The notes: generated by a model not told the origin, from the sequence alone. Positions 49,801-58,194 are shown, counted from the stretch's first letter. The stretch: 64,000 bases of DNA from SZUA-100 sp965248135 (GCA_965248135.1 CBDFIN010000012.1:1-64000); one strand, 5' to 3'. Program-made: numbers and translations.

Positions 49801-50002
49801 ACCGGCGCAGATCAGTGTCTTTTTCCCAATGGATGATGCTTTTGATTGTTTTGGGAAGGGATGGCAGCAGCACAGCAGCCGACACGCCGAAAGCGGCAAG
49901 CAGTGCAACGGCAATTACCATGCGTACAAAGCCTGACAGCCAATCGATGAAACGCCCGGCATACCGGCGGACGAGGTAAAACCATATGGAAGGACGGTTC
50001 AT
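46883..50002 (-). CDS. Large penicillin-binding transpeptidase
   Basis: 1039 residues. One N-terminal TM (about 26-50), a long pedestal region, and a transpeptidase domain with all three motifs: SSFK (about 627), SSN (about 728) and KTGT (about 935). Sequence near the end (GKTFGKTGTAQVGGKDRPGN, SAWFMGWVEG) is typical of FtsI/PbpA-type enzymes, which crosslink peptidoglycan with a SEDS partner. Its start overlaps the upstream stop by ATGA and its stop touches the SEDS start. About twice the size of FtsI. Confidence 0.85.
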   Translation of the reverse strand: MNRPSIWFYLVRRYAGRFIDWLSGFVRMVIAVALLAAFGVSAAVLLPSLPKTIKSIIHWEKDTDLRRFGSASGRLFEKLSRKEDNAIITYLPDKFALNLAVNCAQRSAGFDIGLLPGQENGLGGSKKADTLEDADKLLDRLCRTDPGALIRKELARFRNTKEIIAVRDNRKRHSRLCDDGSSVGANYVRSGCFANRWRVGIGQGRDFQEVDSSRQAVPSINVFGFIAHIAAKGNGDWLNIDPAFARGSPVILRTVIDWRDRTERPASAYLLDIDVVGEVTEIRVNQRKRQIFSASRRTSYTGKAYCDRISGGTGRCKNDPVSRAEKRSRVHRINLQLGRGLQLIEIAVKPASAIPAELRRLNDANMEERDYQDLTAFIVDQRYLLTNHVLLDCRLASGETTFGQLGASADSDSYFTIEDGITKTVTAKNCRLGWRSVVNGRPNRAGLLHVNLNNEAGEQVRLTCTQEDPDGTQFSRVNQFASKIGLVPIIGFDHRDELSLIGQLEPQVVEGKTREIDLSIDPRFQETAIGVLSDVLNRKAGLKRIWKLLPKNKNRSRRASIVLLDAGPISGAAADEHTGRILAAATLPKPGSGYSEWDLRALEQYRPAQSPVASRAWAKGGRFFAAGSSFKPLVALAAADSAARQGNEIKLAFAHDGGGVTSGNIARLFDPMYLAGIQSSTLLIPTGNSFRNGTGKIKNFSGNSLCSSVGRNCGANARLSMKNAIKQSSNLWFGALALALDDTAVTCVDAGGRLQEIRRNRQLSCTTIDGSPATSLRRPLILKEVADHLFGGNDLRLMRAIESPKFRIRAQGARVMAEGIQLDAAVNSRPRRFSLALNGIGQAMQASPLAIAAISGAIGSGYQLHPRLTRRSLREDHRDVIPEVSESRGIRDRQLADAYLQEIRNGMKAVIRESGGTANSEFSRHKKLVGKTFGKTGTAQVGGKDRPGNSAWFMGWVEGVGKGQYAGRRIAFACVVTHVSKTATAATGGRICAPIIAETLMRLERLAAEPKQPGEVAASSGQTSSRMCSPYQRIKRDPS

Positions 50003-51732
50003 TGATCTGATTCTCCAGTTCCGCCGATTTTATAGCGCAGGATCAGTGGCCCCAGCGGCCCGGATTCTCCAACTGGAATAAAATAATCATAATTTCGGTT
50101 TTCCTTGGCATCGTATAGAAAGACCTGCAATCCATCGGCCTTCGGAACCATCTTGATGTCCCAGGATTGACACCAGTATTCAGCAAGCCCTCTGGTCTTG
50201 CCGTGCTCGACTGCGGCTGCCCGGTTTAACCAGTCCAGCGACAGGATATTGCCATTGGCGGGCTCTAGAACTATTGAATCGGCGGGTTGCGACAACACCT
50301 GAATTTGCTTGGTCGAATCCGCTGGTTTATGCGGTAGAATGATCTGGCCAAATGGCTGTTCGTTTTCGAAGTTCAACAGAAACGGCTCAATGCTGTAGAA
50401 ATGATACATCGCATCTTCGGTCATTTTATTTACCTCAGCGGAATCGGAATTACCGCGAAGCAGATCTTCGGGCAGCAAATCCCTGACTTCGAGATTGGAT
50501 TCCTGAAATATTGGAAACAGGACATTGCCCCTGACCGAATGCACTGTGCCGGCCCAGCCGTTCCGGTGGTTAAAAAGATTGGTCTTTTCCCCGCCGGCGC
50601 AAACCAGATAATTTTCTGCGACCATTTGTTCAAGGTGGCAAAGAAGCCCGTCTCTGTCGAACGAAACCCACCAGCGTTTCACGCCGGCGGGGATTTTCGG
50701 CAAAAGAATACCGGAGATTTCCAGGATCGGATATCCTTGCGCCTCGGTTTTCGCAGGATCCACCAGATGGGGATGGAAGCGCGCTACGCCACATCTCGGC
50801 ATATACCTGAAAAAGACATCGACCTTTGCCGCCCCAGGGTCATCGATTGTAAGGCGCCGCCACTCGGGTCCGCCTGAATACCAGTTACCAAGCTTGTCTT
50901 CATCGGCAAGAGATGCGGCAAGCCGCACGTATTTTGATGTTGCAGCATCAAATTTCCGCGCCTGTACAATTGCAGGAGCAGTGGAATGCTCGCGCCCAAA
51001 AAACAACACCAGGTTACGCAGAAAACGCTCTGATTCCACGTCATATTTCAAACTGCCGGCAGGGACACATACCGGGCAAACGAGATCGTCGAATCCCACT
51101 GTGCACGACTTCTGATCTTGATAAAACGCCGCAATGTGATCGACCTGTTGACGCAGGACCGGCTGGAAACGGTCAGCGGGAGCAACCGTTCCTGGCGCAG
51201 GCATTCCTTTACGGAAAGCCGGTGCCGCACCAAATTCAAGTGTTGCAACCGGCATTTGGTCCGATAGCGGACAATATACACCCACCCCGAAATAGGCGCA
51301 GATTTTATCAGCTCCTCCAGGTGTAATAACACTCTGCACTCTAAAATTCTCGGTGATATTTTCAGACAGCGTCCCTGAAAGCTGCTGTTCGAGGGGGGTG
51401 GACAGGCCGTCTCCGATATCAGCCAGCCCTTGCAGAAATATATGTGTGTATGGTGTGGCCACAACTTCGGTGCGCGCGCCACGCGTAACACGTTTGACAT
51501 TGGGGTTTTCCTTCAGAGCCGCCAAAATTGTATCAAACCAATAGCTTTGCATTTGGCCACCCACATTGCCGGGATACTCTTTACGGATAAGAATCTCCGG
51601 GCGGATTATATCGCTGGCCGCTCGCTCACCTATCGGTGTGCCGAAACTCTGGTGCGAGAAAAACGCCCACAAAAGCCAACCCGAAAACAATATGATGCCG
51701 CCACCCACCAAAAGCCAAAACAGTAAAGTCAT
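49999..51732 (-). CDS. Single-TM extracytoplasmic protein of the SEDS/PBP operon
   Basis: 577 residues. N-terminal membrane anchor (LFWLLVGGGIILFSGWLLWA), then a large soluble domain with Cys pairs (CTVGFDDLVCPVC) and a beta-rich C-terminus (DGLQVFLYDAKENRNYDYF). Coupled to the PBP gene by ATGA. Could be a periplasmic regulator or adaptor of the synthase pair. No family recognised. Confidence 0.7.
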   Translation of the reverse strand: MTLLFWLLVGGGIILFSGWLLWAFFSHQSFGTPIGERAASDIIRPEILIRKEYPGNVGGQMQSYWFDTILAALKENPNVKRVTRGARTEVVATPYTHIFLQGLADIGDGLSTPLEQQLSGTLSENITENFRVQSVITPGGADKICAYFGVGVYCPLSDQMPVATLEFGAAPAFRKGMPAPGTVAPADRFQPVLRQQVDHIAAFYQDQKSCTVGFDDLVCPVCVPAGSLKYDVESERFLRNLVLFFGREHSTAPAIVQARKFDAATSKYVRLAASLADEDKLGNWYSGGPEWRRLTIDDPGAAKVDVFFRYMPRCGVARFHPHLVDPAKTEAQGYPILEISGILLPKIPAGVKRWWVSFDRDGLLCHLEQMVAENYLVCAGGEKTNLFNHRNGWAGTVHSVRGNVLFPIFQESNLEVRDLLPEDLLRGNSDSAEVNKMTEDAMYHFYSIEPFLLNFENEQPFGQIILPHKPADSTKQIQVLSQPADSIVLEPANGNILSLDWLNRAAAVEHGKTRGLAEYWCQSWDIKMVPKADGLQVFLYDAKENRNYDYFIPVGESGPLGPLILRYKIGGTGESDQ

Positions 51733-51853
51733 TCTATTGCTTTCACATCCTTCTGTTTAATTGCGATTACCACAATTTCTATGGGCAGCACAGGCTTAGA
51801 CCGCACTCTATTGGACTAATACCTCGCCTACTTCAGTTGCACTGAACCATCGG

Positions 51854-52564
51854 CTATGCCAATTGACCCAAGAACCAGCGCCAAATGCTCTGCCGGTGTA
51901 TTCTCGTCTTGCGGATTTCTGCGAGCGCGTGAAGCAGGACGACAAAATGATTCCCTTCGGGCCGCCGTTTCCACTTTTCGATATTGGCCGAGCAGAGTTT
52001 TGCAGGGCGGCCCGTCTGCCCGTCCAAGGGGCCGTGAAGGCAGATCGATAGAAAATTAAACCCATCAATTAGCTGCGTAAACCCTTCTTCCAACGTTTTC
52101 TTTCCCTTTCGGTACTTGAGCCTGTCGGGTTCTGCGAGGTCCGTTTCAATTGGCAGATTGAGCGATACATTGAGGTGAATGATCTCCACCTTGTTAGTGA
52201 TGTCAATAAGAACATTTTGCGTTTCTGCACGAGCAATTAAATCTGCCTGATTCTCTTGCGGAGCCAGTTCCCCGAGCCTGGTCACTTCTCTCTCGATGGC
52301 CCGAAATTCGGATAATAAATCAGTCAGTGCCTCTGCCTGACTGCTCAGATAATTCAGCGACCGAGAAAGAGCGATCTGGCGTATGGAGTTTTCCTGCCCA
52401 ACAGCACCTATTGCAACTGCCACAAATATCGCAATGGTGTAGAGCACCGGGCTGATCCATGGCAGTATTTTTTTGGTGAACCGGGAAAAGGAATCGGACG
52501 ATGGTGATGTCTGGCCGCCACCACCATCGTCCGGATCCAGGTTATCGGGAGCGTCGGTTTGCAT
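51854..52564 (-). CDS. Single-TM coiled-coil protein
   Basis: 236 residues. An acidic, Gly-rich cytoplasmic start (NLDPDDGGGGQTSPSSDS), a TM segment (about 35-55), then a helical extracytoplasmic domain (LSSQAEALTDLLSEFRAIER). Start overlaps the upstream stop by one base (TGATG). A 121-base gap follows before the next gene. Unknown function, topology similar to divisome or elongasome accessory proteins. Confidence 0.65.
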   Translation of the reverse strand: MQTDAPDNLDPDDGGGGQTSPSSDSFSRFTKKILPWISPVLYTIAIFVAVAIGAVGQENSIRQIALSRSLNYLSSQAEALTDLLSEFRAIEREVTRLGELAPQENQADLIARAETQNVLIDITNKVEIIHLNVSLNLPIETDLAEPDRLKYRKGKKTLEEGFTQLIDGFNFLSICLHGPLDGQTGRPAKLCSANIEKWKRRPEGNHFVVLLHALAEIRKTRIHRQSIWRWFLGQLA

Positions 52565-53172
52565 CAGTTTGTTCCCTTTTTGTTTCTTGCGGAAACTGTG
52601 ACAAATAGTGCTCTAAATGGATGGTTTATTTTCGGACGGAACATCAACCTGCCTTCGGCAGCGAGATTTGCGGCGCGGGGCAAGCCAAAAATCTTCACAA
52701 CGAAGTCGCAGGTTCTCGCCAGAGACAACCGAGCTTGCTTGCGGTAAAGTGCAAAATCGATCCGCAGAATCTCCGCGCAAATTTTTGGAGCTTTCCAACT
52801 GGACCGGTGCTTGAAGTCCACAGTGTCCGACGTTCCTGTAATCGACAAAATTTCTCCGGCAGCCAGCGCTTCCATCATCACCGCCTCTAGCCGCCGCCAC
52901 CCGTCCAGTGACATTCTGTGGAGTTCTACGCCCCCAGGCGAAAAAAGGTCTATTCGATCTCGATCAACCTGCGGAAAAATCACGATGGGGCCAGATGGAC
53001 TTTTGTCGGTTCCGGGCCTTGGTCTGATGCCTCCAGTGCGAGCCATGTTCATCGGCATTCTTTTCGGCGGAATCCCAAGCTCCGGGATGCCATCACCATT
53101 GCCGTCGGCAATAGCCTTCGGCGCAGCAATGACAATGCTAGCAGCGATTAGAAGAATGGTCATTCGTGACAT
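52564..53172 (-). CDS. Secreted protein heading the SEDS/PBP operon
   Basis: 202 residues from ATG 53172 (GAGG about nine bases upstream); the frame runs on to 53466, but that part has no support. Signal peptide MTILLIAASIVIAAPKAIAD, then a Pro/Gly-rich linker and a compact domain (PQVDRDRIDLFSPGGVELHR, TSDTVDFKHRS, ARTCDFVVKIFG). Probably periplasmic. Family unknown. First gene of a five- to six-gene operon. Confidence 0.65.
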   Translation of the reverse strand: MSRMTILLIAASIVIAAPKAIADGNGDGIPELGIPPKRMPMNMARTGGIRPRPGTDKSPSGPIVIFPQVDRDRIDLFSPGGVELHRMSLDGWRRLEAVMMEALAAGEILSITGTSDTVDFKHRSSWKAPKICAEILRIDFALYRKQARLSLARTCDFVVKIFGLPRAANLAAEGRLMFRPKINHPFRALFVTVSARNKKGTN

Positions 53173-53258
53173 GACTCGCACCTCAAAATGAGATCTGTGG
53201 TATATCGATTGTGACACAGACATTGTTCTAGCGCAAGTAGTTTGGCTACAATAGTTTT

Positions 53259-53280
53259 TTGTATAGTTTTTCTTATACAA
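53259..53280. promoter_or_regulatory. Palindrome upstream of the SEDS/PBP operon
   Basis: TTGTATA (53259-53265) and TATACAA (53274-53280) form a perfect dyad with an 8-base spacer, about 90 bases upstream of ATG 53172 in an AT-rich region expected to hold the operon promoter. A good candidate for an operator. Confidence 0.4.
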
Positions 53281-53370
53281 ATTAGTTCGATCATCAGCTT
53301 TTGTCAACACGGACCGTGCTGGAAAAGTGGCGACGTCCTGCAAGTTTTGACAAAGCAACAGCAGATAACC

Positions 53371-54600
53371 ATGAGTACGAAGAAATCTGTAAGGAAAAGG
53401 CGTTTTATTGATTCTGTCTTTTAGTCGGAAGCGGTGCGTATTGTGCATACCAGTGGCCGACCTCAACGGGAAATTGCCACAGATATCGGTGCAAGCGTCA
53501 GTGCGCTTGGCCGGCGGGTACGCGATGATCGCGAAGCTGATGTGTTATCTGGCCCGCATGATGATTTGGGCAGGGAAATAATATCAGGAGGGGTTTGCGC
53601 AATCGTGGTGCAGTAAACGCCAACCGGATAACATGGTGTTACTGGCGCATATTCGCGCCATTGCGCCGCCCTGTGCGCGCAACCGCAAGGCTTACGGTAG
53701 TTTGAGAGTCTGGCATGAATTGCTTGATGAAGGCATCGAGGTCGGGCGTGATCGCGTGGCCCGTTTAATGCGGGCGAATGGTTTGTTTCCATTACGAAAA
53801 CAGCGTTTTTAAAAAAACCACAGACAGTGATCATGACAAGGCAATTGCTCCAAACCTTTTCGATCAGGATTTTACAGGCACCCGGGCCGAACCAGAAATG
53901 GGTGGCCGATATCAGCTATATCTGGACCCTTGAGGGCTGGATTTATCTGGCTTGCATTATTGATCTTTATTCGCGCCGTTTGGTGGGTAAGGATTTGCCG
54001 CTGCGGGCTTTGAACCAGGCCATCATCCTGCATCAGCCAGCCGAAGGGATCATCCATCAGTGCGATCGTGGTAGCCAATATTGTTCTAACGCCTGTCAAA
54101 AACTGCTGCAAAAACATGGTTTCCAGGTTTCCATGAGTGGCAAAGGCAACTGCCATGATAATGCAGCCATGGAAGTTTCTTCAAAACCACCAAGGCGGAA
54201 CTCATCTGGAGAACAATATTCATGACACGCAAACAGCCAAAACGAGAAATTGCCAGCTATATAGACGGGTTTTACAATCCAGCCGTGCGACATTCGACCA
54301 CGGCGATCGCTTGAAAGCGATTTGCACGTATTTTGTTAGTTTGCTCCGCTACGGGCGGTTCTTTGCGGCGCTTTCAACGCCTCAATCACCGTCCTCACAT
54401 GAGCAATGCTCAGGGCTGACCCGAATTCCCGAGATTTTTCTTTGCAAAAATCCCTCCATTCGGGCGCCATGCGGATAAACTTTCTTTCAAGCGATCGCCG
54501 TGCGACATTCAGCTCTGGGATTTACAAGTCCTGTTAAATTTGAAAGGATCGCTGCATAAAAAGAAAAAGACGTCGCCACTTTTTCCGCTACGGTCCACAA
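53371..54600 (+). pseudogene. Decayed IS3-family element (orfA + orfB)
   Basis: orfA from 53371 reads MSTKKSVRKRRFIDSVF, TAG, SEAVRIVHTSGRPQREIATD, READVLSGPHDD. orfB pieces follow: RVARLMRANGLFPLRKQRF, NQKWVADISYIWTLEGWIYL (DDE Asp), DRGSQYCSNACQKLLQKHGF, SMSGKGNCHDNAAMEV. Several frameshifts and stops. The C-terminal part (REIASYIDGFYNPAVRHS) is cut by the insert at 54299-54502, and the IS end resumes to about 54600. Same family as the fragment at 1967-2130. Confidence 0.8.
54299..54502. repeat. MITE-like insertion inside the IS3 relic
   Basis: Perfect 19-bp terminal inverted repeats (54299-54317 and 54484-54502, CACGGCGATCGCTTGAAAG and complement). The 14-base host sequence GCCGTGCGACATTC occurs on both sides, consistent with a target duplication overlapping the repeat. 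The interior (about 165 bases) has a short minus-strand frame (REFGSALSIAHVRTVIEALK) that may be the tail of a captured gene. No transposase. Confidence 0.6.
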
Positions 54601-54799
54601 GACGTGGCTTGAGGAAAGTGAACACAGGCGTTCGCGGCGGTTTGATGAGTGCGCAATCCGGAGTAACGCGGGCAGCTTGTCCGGTTTAAGCCGGGCAGTC
54701 TGTCCGGAGCATCGCGGGCAGTTGTGGACAGGAGATAACAACATCGCTGGGTGATCTAAACGAGGTCTATCCTCGAACCTTTTCAACGGAGGTTCGGGG

Positions 54800-56335
54800 A
54801 TGGCGAACGAGAGATTGCCAATGCGGAAGATCAAGGATGTGCTTCGGCTTGAGGCCGAGGGTCTTTCAGAGCGCAAGATTGCAGCCGGCCTTGGGATCGG
54901 CCATTCGGCGGCCGGGGATTATATCCGCCGGGCACGGGCTGCCGGGCTGACATGGCCGATACCGGATGATTTGAGCGACGAGGGATTGGAAAAGCTCTTG
55001 TTTCCGCCGCCCGAGACTGACCCGCCATCAAAACGGCCGATGCCGGACTGGGCCGCCATTCACCTGGAAAGCCGCAAACCGAATGTCACGATTTCTCTTT
55101 TGTGGGAGGAATACCGGGCTGAACATCCCGATGGTTACGGACGCACACAGTTCTGTGAGCACTACCGGCGCTGGAAGGGCAAACTGTCGCCGACCATGCG
55201 CCAGACCCATATTGGCGGCGACAAGATGTTCGTCGATTATGGCGGTTCGACATTCGACGTCATCGACCCTTTGACCGGCGAAGTGCATCAGGCGCAGCTG
55301 TTTGTGGCGGCACTCGGCGCTTCCAGCTACACTTTTGCCGAGGCCACATGGACACAGGCTATGGCGGACTGGACCGGCTCCCACACACGGGCCTTCGACT
55401 ATTTCGGCGGCGTGCCGCGTCAGATCGTTTCAGACAACCTTAAATCTGCCGTCATCAAGGCGTGTTTTTACGAGCCGGAAGTCAACCGGACATATACCGA
55501 CCTGGCAAGACATTACGGCACTGCCGTTCTGCCCGCGCGGCCCTTTAAACCGCGTGACAAGGCCAAGGTAGAAGTGGCGGTGCAGATTGCACAGCGCTGG
55601 ATACAGGCGCGCCTTCGCAATCAGACGTTCTTTTCCCTGGCAGAACTGAATGCGGCGATACGCACGTTACTGGATCAACTGAACGACCGCGTCACCCGCC
55701 ATCTGGGCGCCAGCCGCCATCAACTGTTCGAACAACTGGACAAACCGGCACTCAAACCACTGCCCGCCGAGCCCTATATCTATGCGCAATGGAAGAAATG
55801 CCGCGTTGGTATCGATTATCACGTCGAGGTGGACAAGCACTATTACTCGGTGCCGCACAACTTGCTGCGCCAGCAGCTTATGGCGCGCATTACCGCCAAA
55901 ACAGTCGAGCTCTTCAACAAGGGCAAGCGCGTGGCCTGCCATATCCGCGCCTCTTCCAACAGAAAACACACGACCTGTGAGGCACACATGCCCTCCGCGC
56001 ACCGCAAATATGCCGGTTGGACACCGGAGCTGATCACCAAAAAGGTGGCACAGATCGGCCCGAATACACAGGCGCTTGTTGAGATCATCATGCGCGAGAA
56101 GCCCCACCCCGAACAGGGGTTTCGCGCCTGTATCGGCATTGTCAGGCTGGCCGGGTCCTTCGGGGCGGAGCGTCTGGAGGCCGCCTGCGAACGGGCTATC
56201 GAGATCGGCGCCAGATCTTACACCTCGGTCAACTCCATCCTCAAAAACAATCTCGATCGCCGCAGGCCGAAAAAGGCCGCGGGTACTCCGGCGATCGCTC
56301 ATCCTAACATCCGCGGCCCCAACTACTTTCATTGA
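54800..56335 (+). CDS. istA: IS21 transposase IstA (copy B)
   Basis: 511 residues. HTH GLSERKIAAGLGIGHSAAGD; DDE core MFVDYGGSTFDV, IVSDNLKSAV, KAKVEVAVQ. Full length. The second half diverges from copy A in detail but keeps the same layout. Confidence 0.93.
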   Translation: MANERLPMRKIKDVLRLEAEGLSERKIAAGLGIGHSAAGDYIRRARAAGLTWPIPDDLSDEGLEKLLFPPPETDPPSKRPMPDWAAIHLESRKPNVTISLLWEEYRAEHPDGYGRTQFCEHYRRWKGKLSPTMRQTHIGGDKMFVDYGGSTFDVIDPLTGEVHQAQLFVAALGASSYTFAEATWTQAMADWTGSHTRAFDYFGGVPRQIVSDNLKSAVIKACFYEPEVNRTYTDLARHYGTAVLPARPFKPRDKAKVEVAVQIAQRWIQARLRNQTFFSLAELNAAIRTLLDQLNDRVTRHLGASRHQLFEQLDKPALKPLPAEPYIYAQWKKCRVGIDYHVEVDKHYYSVPHNLLRQQLMARITAKTVELFNKGKRVACHIRASSNRKHTTCEAHMPSAHRKYAGWTPELITKKVAQIGPNTQALVEIIMREKPHPEQGFRACIGIVRLAGSFGAERLEAACERAIEIGARSYTSVNSILKNNLDRRRPKKAAGTPAIAHPNIRGPNYFH

Positions 56336-56343
56336 GGTAAAAT

Positions 56344-57096
56344 ATGCTGACACATCCAACCTACGACCAACTGAAGGAACTCAGGCTCACCGGCATGGCC
56401 CATGCCTTCGCAGAGCTTGCCGATAACAACCAGGCTGATGAACTGTCTCACCCTGAGTGGCTGGCGTTCTTGCTCGACCGTGAGGCCACTGAGCGCACAA
56501 ACAAGCGTTTGAGCCGTCTCCTGCGTGCCGCCAAACTGCGCCACTTACAGGCCTGTGTCGAAGACATCGACACACGTTCACCGCGCCACTTCGACAAGGC
56601 TCTGTTCCAGAAACTCGCGACCTGCAAGTGGATCGGCGAACGCCGTAACCTGATCATTACCGGGCCGTGCGGTATCGGCAAAACATGGTTGGCCTGTGCG
56701 CTTGGTCAAAAGGCTTGCCGCGAGGACCTGCCCACCATTTACAAGCGGGCGCCCCGGCTGTTTGCCGAACTGGAACTCGGTCATGGCGACGGGCGTTTCC
56801 CGCGCATGTTCAAAGCACTGACCAGAACAAAGCTGTTGATCCTCGATGACTGGGGCCCGGACAGGCTCAACGCTCAGCAGCGCCGCGACTTGCTGGAAAT
56901 CGTCGAAGACCGCTACCAGGCCGGTTCCATGATCATTACCAGCCAACTGCCCGTCGATACCTGGCATGAGGTCATCGGCGAACCCACCTTCGCCGACGCC
57001 ATACTGGATCGTATCGTCCACAATGCCTACCGCCTGGAACTCGATGGTGAGTCCCTGCGCAAAACCAAAGCCAGCAAAAAGGAGAAAGTATCATGA
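56344..57096 (+). CDS. istB: IS21 helper ATPase IstB (copy B)
   Basis: 250 residues, eight bases after istA. Walker A GPCGIGKTWLACALGQKA, Walker B LLILDDWGPDRLN. Complete, so this IS21 also looks functional. Confidence 0.93.
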   Translation: MLTHPTYDQLKELRLTGMAHAFAELADNNQADELSHPEWLAFLLDREATERTNKRLSRLLRAAKLRHLQACVEDIDTRSPRHFDKALFQKLATCKWIGERRNLIITGPCGIGKTWLACALGQKACREDLPTIYKRAPRLFAELELGHGDGRFPRMFKALTRTKLLILDDWGPDRLNAQQRRDLLEIVEDRYQAGSMIITSQLPVDTWHEVIGEPTFADAILDRIVHNAYRLELDGESLRKTKASKKEKVS

Positions 57097-57357
57097 TCTC
57101 GACACACCGCCCGGTTGCCCCCGTGATCAACAGGCACCCCCACGCGCCTTTCTCCGGCTGCCTCGTAACGGGCGCTCCACAAGGCGCGCGGGTCCCTCCT
57201 ATTGATGACGGGGACAGCCTCCACCGAACTTGACGAAACATTAAGATAATGACATCACAAAATACACCCAGCGGTTATCATCTCGCTGTCCAACCGGCGC
57301 AGTCAAAAACTGCCCGAGTTGAACCGGACAGACTGCCCGCCATCACCGGAATGCGCA

Positions 57358-57572
57358 TTGATGAGCAGGTTTATGTCGCATAGGTTGAACAGATAGTTTG
57401 AAGCGAGCGCTGCGACGCGCCTCAGCGGTATGGTAATGCAGTTTGCTTCCTGCAATTTTTTCAGCAGCATATAGGCGCTCAGCGCAATGATGATCTGCAA
57501 CCGTATGGCCTTGGGTTTTTTGGCCAGGAAGCGTTTGATCTTCAGGTTCTGCTTGATCCACTTGAAGAACAA
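57358..57572 (-). pseudogene. IS4-type transposase, C-terminal fragment
   Basis: The minus strand from 57572 reads LFFKWIKQNLKIKRFLAKKP, KAIRLQIIIALSAYMLLKKL, RVAALASNYLFNLCDINLL. Joined to the upstream part at 58195 it restores RRWQIE-LFFKWIKQ, a standard IS4 junction. IS21 copy B interrupts it at 57357; the last residues lie beyond, left of 54650. Confidence 0.8.
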
Positions 57573-57580
57573 CTAAACGA

Positions 57581-58003
57581 CTACCGACTTGCGTCGGTAG
57601 GATTATCGACATGGCTTTCAAGGTACTGAAGTACAATATCTTCTGTAATGGCACCGTTTGTGGTTGAAAAGTAACCTCTGCCCCAAAACCGTTGTCCCCA
57701 GTAACGTTTCTTCAATGCGGGAAACTTCCGTTGTATCAAGTAAGAGGAGCGCCCTTTGACCTTGCGCATGAAATCACTCACCGAGAGCTTGGGCGGGATC
57801 GAGACGAACATGTGGACGTGGTCAGTCGAGACAACACCGCTGATAATGTCGACGCCGTTCTCACTGCATACCCGGCGGATGATTTCATGAACCCTTTTTT
57901 GAACATCACCCCGCAGAACCTTATGTCGGTACTTGGTCGACCAGACCACATGATAGCGATGGTAGAAAACGCAATGCTTGCCTTTATCATAGTGCATGAC
58001 CAT
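57581..58003 (-). CDS. tnpA: IS200-type Y1 transposase TnpA
   Basis: 140 residues (138 if ATG 57997 is used). HUH motif in STDHVHMFVSIPP; catalytic Tyr expected in EDIVLQYLESHV. Standard length and complete. No TnpB gene accompanies it, so this is an IS200-like solo. Its start codons lie inside the arm of a 29-bp inverted repeat that could fold the mRNA and hide the start. Confidence 0.92.
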   Translation of the reverse strand: MVMHYDKGKHCVFYHRYHVVWSTKYRHKVLRGDVQKRVHEIIRRVCSENGVDIISGVVSTDHVHMFVSIPPKLSVSDFMRKVKGRSSYLIQRKFPALKKRYWGQRFWGRGYFSTTNGAITEDIVLQYLESHVDNPTDASR

Positions 58004-58079
58004 ACTTTCCAGAAAAATGAACCCATGAGGACGAGCGTCAGCTAAAGGCCGGGTTCATTTTTCTGGAAAGTATGGTCAT
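57996..58079. repeat. Perfect 29-bp inverted repeat over the tnpA start
   Basis: Arms 57996-58024 and 58051-58079 are perfectly complementary with a 26-base spacer. Both possible tnpA start codons (58003, 57997) are in the first arm. In the mRNA this would be a very stable hairpin blocking initiation, as known for IS200 leaders. Confidence 0.75.
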
Positions 58080-58094
58080 TCATATTTGTTCGCG

Positions 58095-58194
58095 CTGAAG
58101 CGAGCCCGTCTGAAGACGGGGGGTTGAGACCCGATGAGTGGATACTGAAGCGAGCCCGTCTGAAGACGGGGGGTTGAGACCCGATGAGTGGATA
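58095..58194. repeat. 50-bp tandem repeat at the IS200 end
   Basis: Units 58095-58144 and 58145-58194 are identical. Each carries the hairpin CCCGTCTGAAGACGGG. This looks like a duplicated IS200 terminus, perhaps from an aberrant insertion next to a former end. Confidence 0.85.

Larger units (their letters stand above)
54650..57357 (+). mobile_element. Intact IS21-family element, copy B
   Basis: 2708 bp, ends TGCGCAATCCGG / CCGGAATGCGCA, with multiple CCGGACAG/GGGCAGTC-type terminal repeats. Target duplication of 8 bp, TTGATGAG (54642-54649 and 57358-57365). Inserted in the 3' part of an IS4-type transposase gene. A different IS21 subtype from copy A. Confidence 0.93.
57573..58194 (-). mobile_element. 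IS200/IS605-family element inserted in the IS4 gene
   Basis: 622 bp. Removing it rejoins the IS4 reading frame exactly with no target duplication, as expected for HUH single-strand transposition. The left border holds a small hairpin (CTACCGAC...GTCGGTAG, 57583-57602). The right border consists of two tandem 50-bp units each with a CCCGTCTGAAGACGGG hairpin. Confidence 0.85.

Noticed and set aside
54137..54478. 113-aa + strand ORF across the IS3 relic
   Set aside because: It crosses the border of the MITE-like insert and shares no frame with the IS3 transposase.
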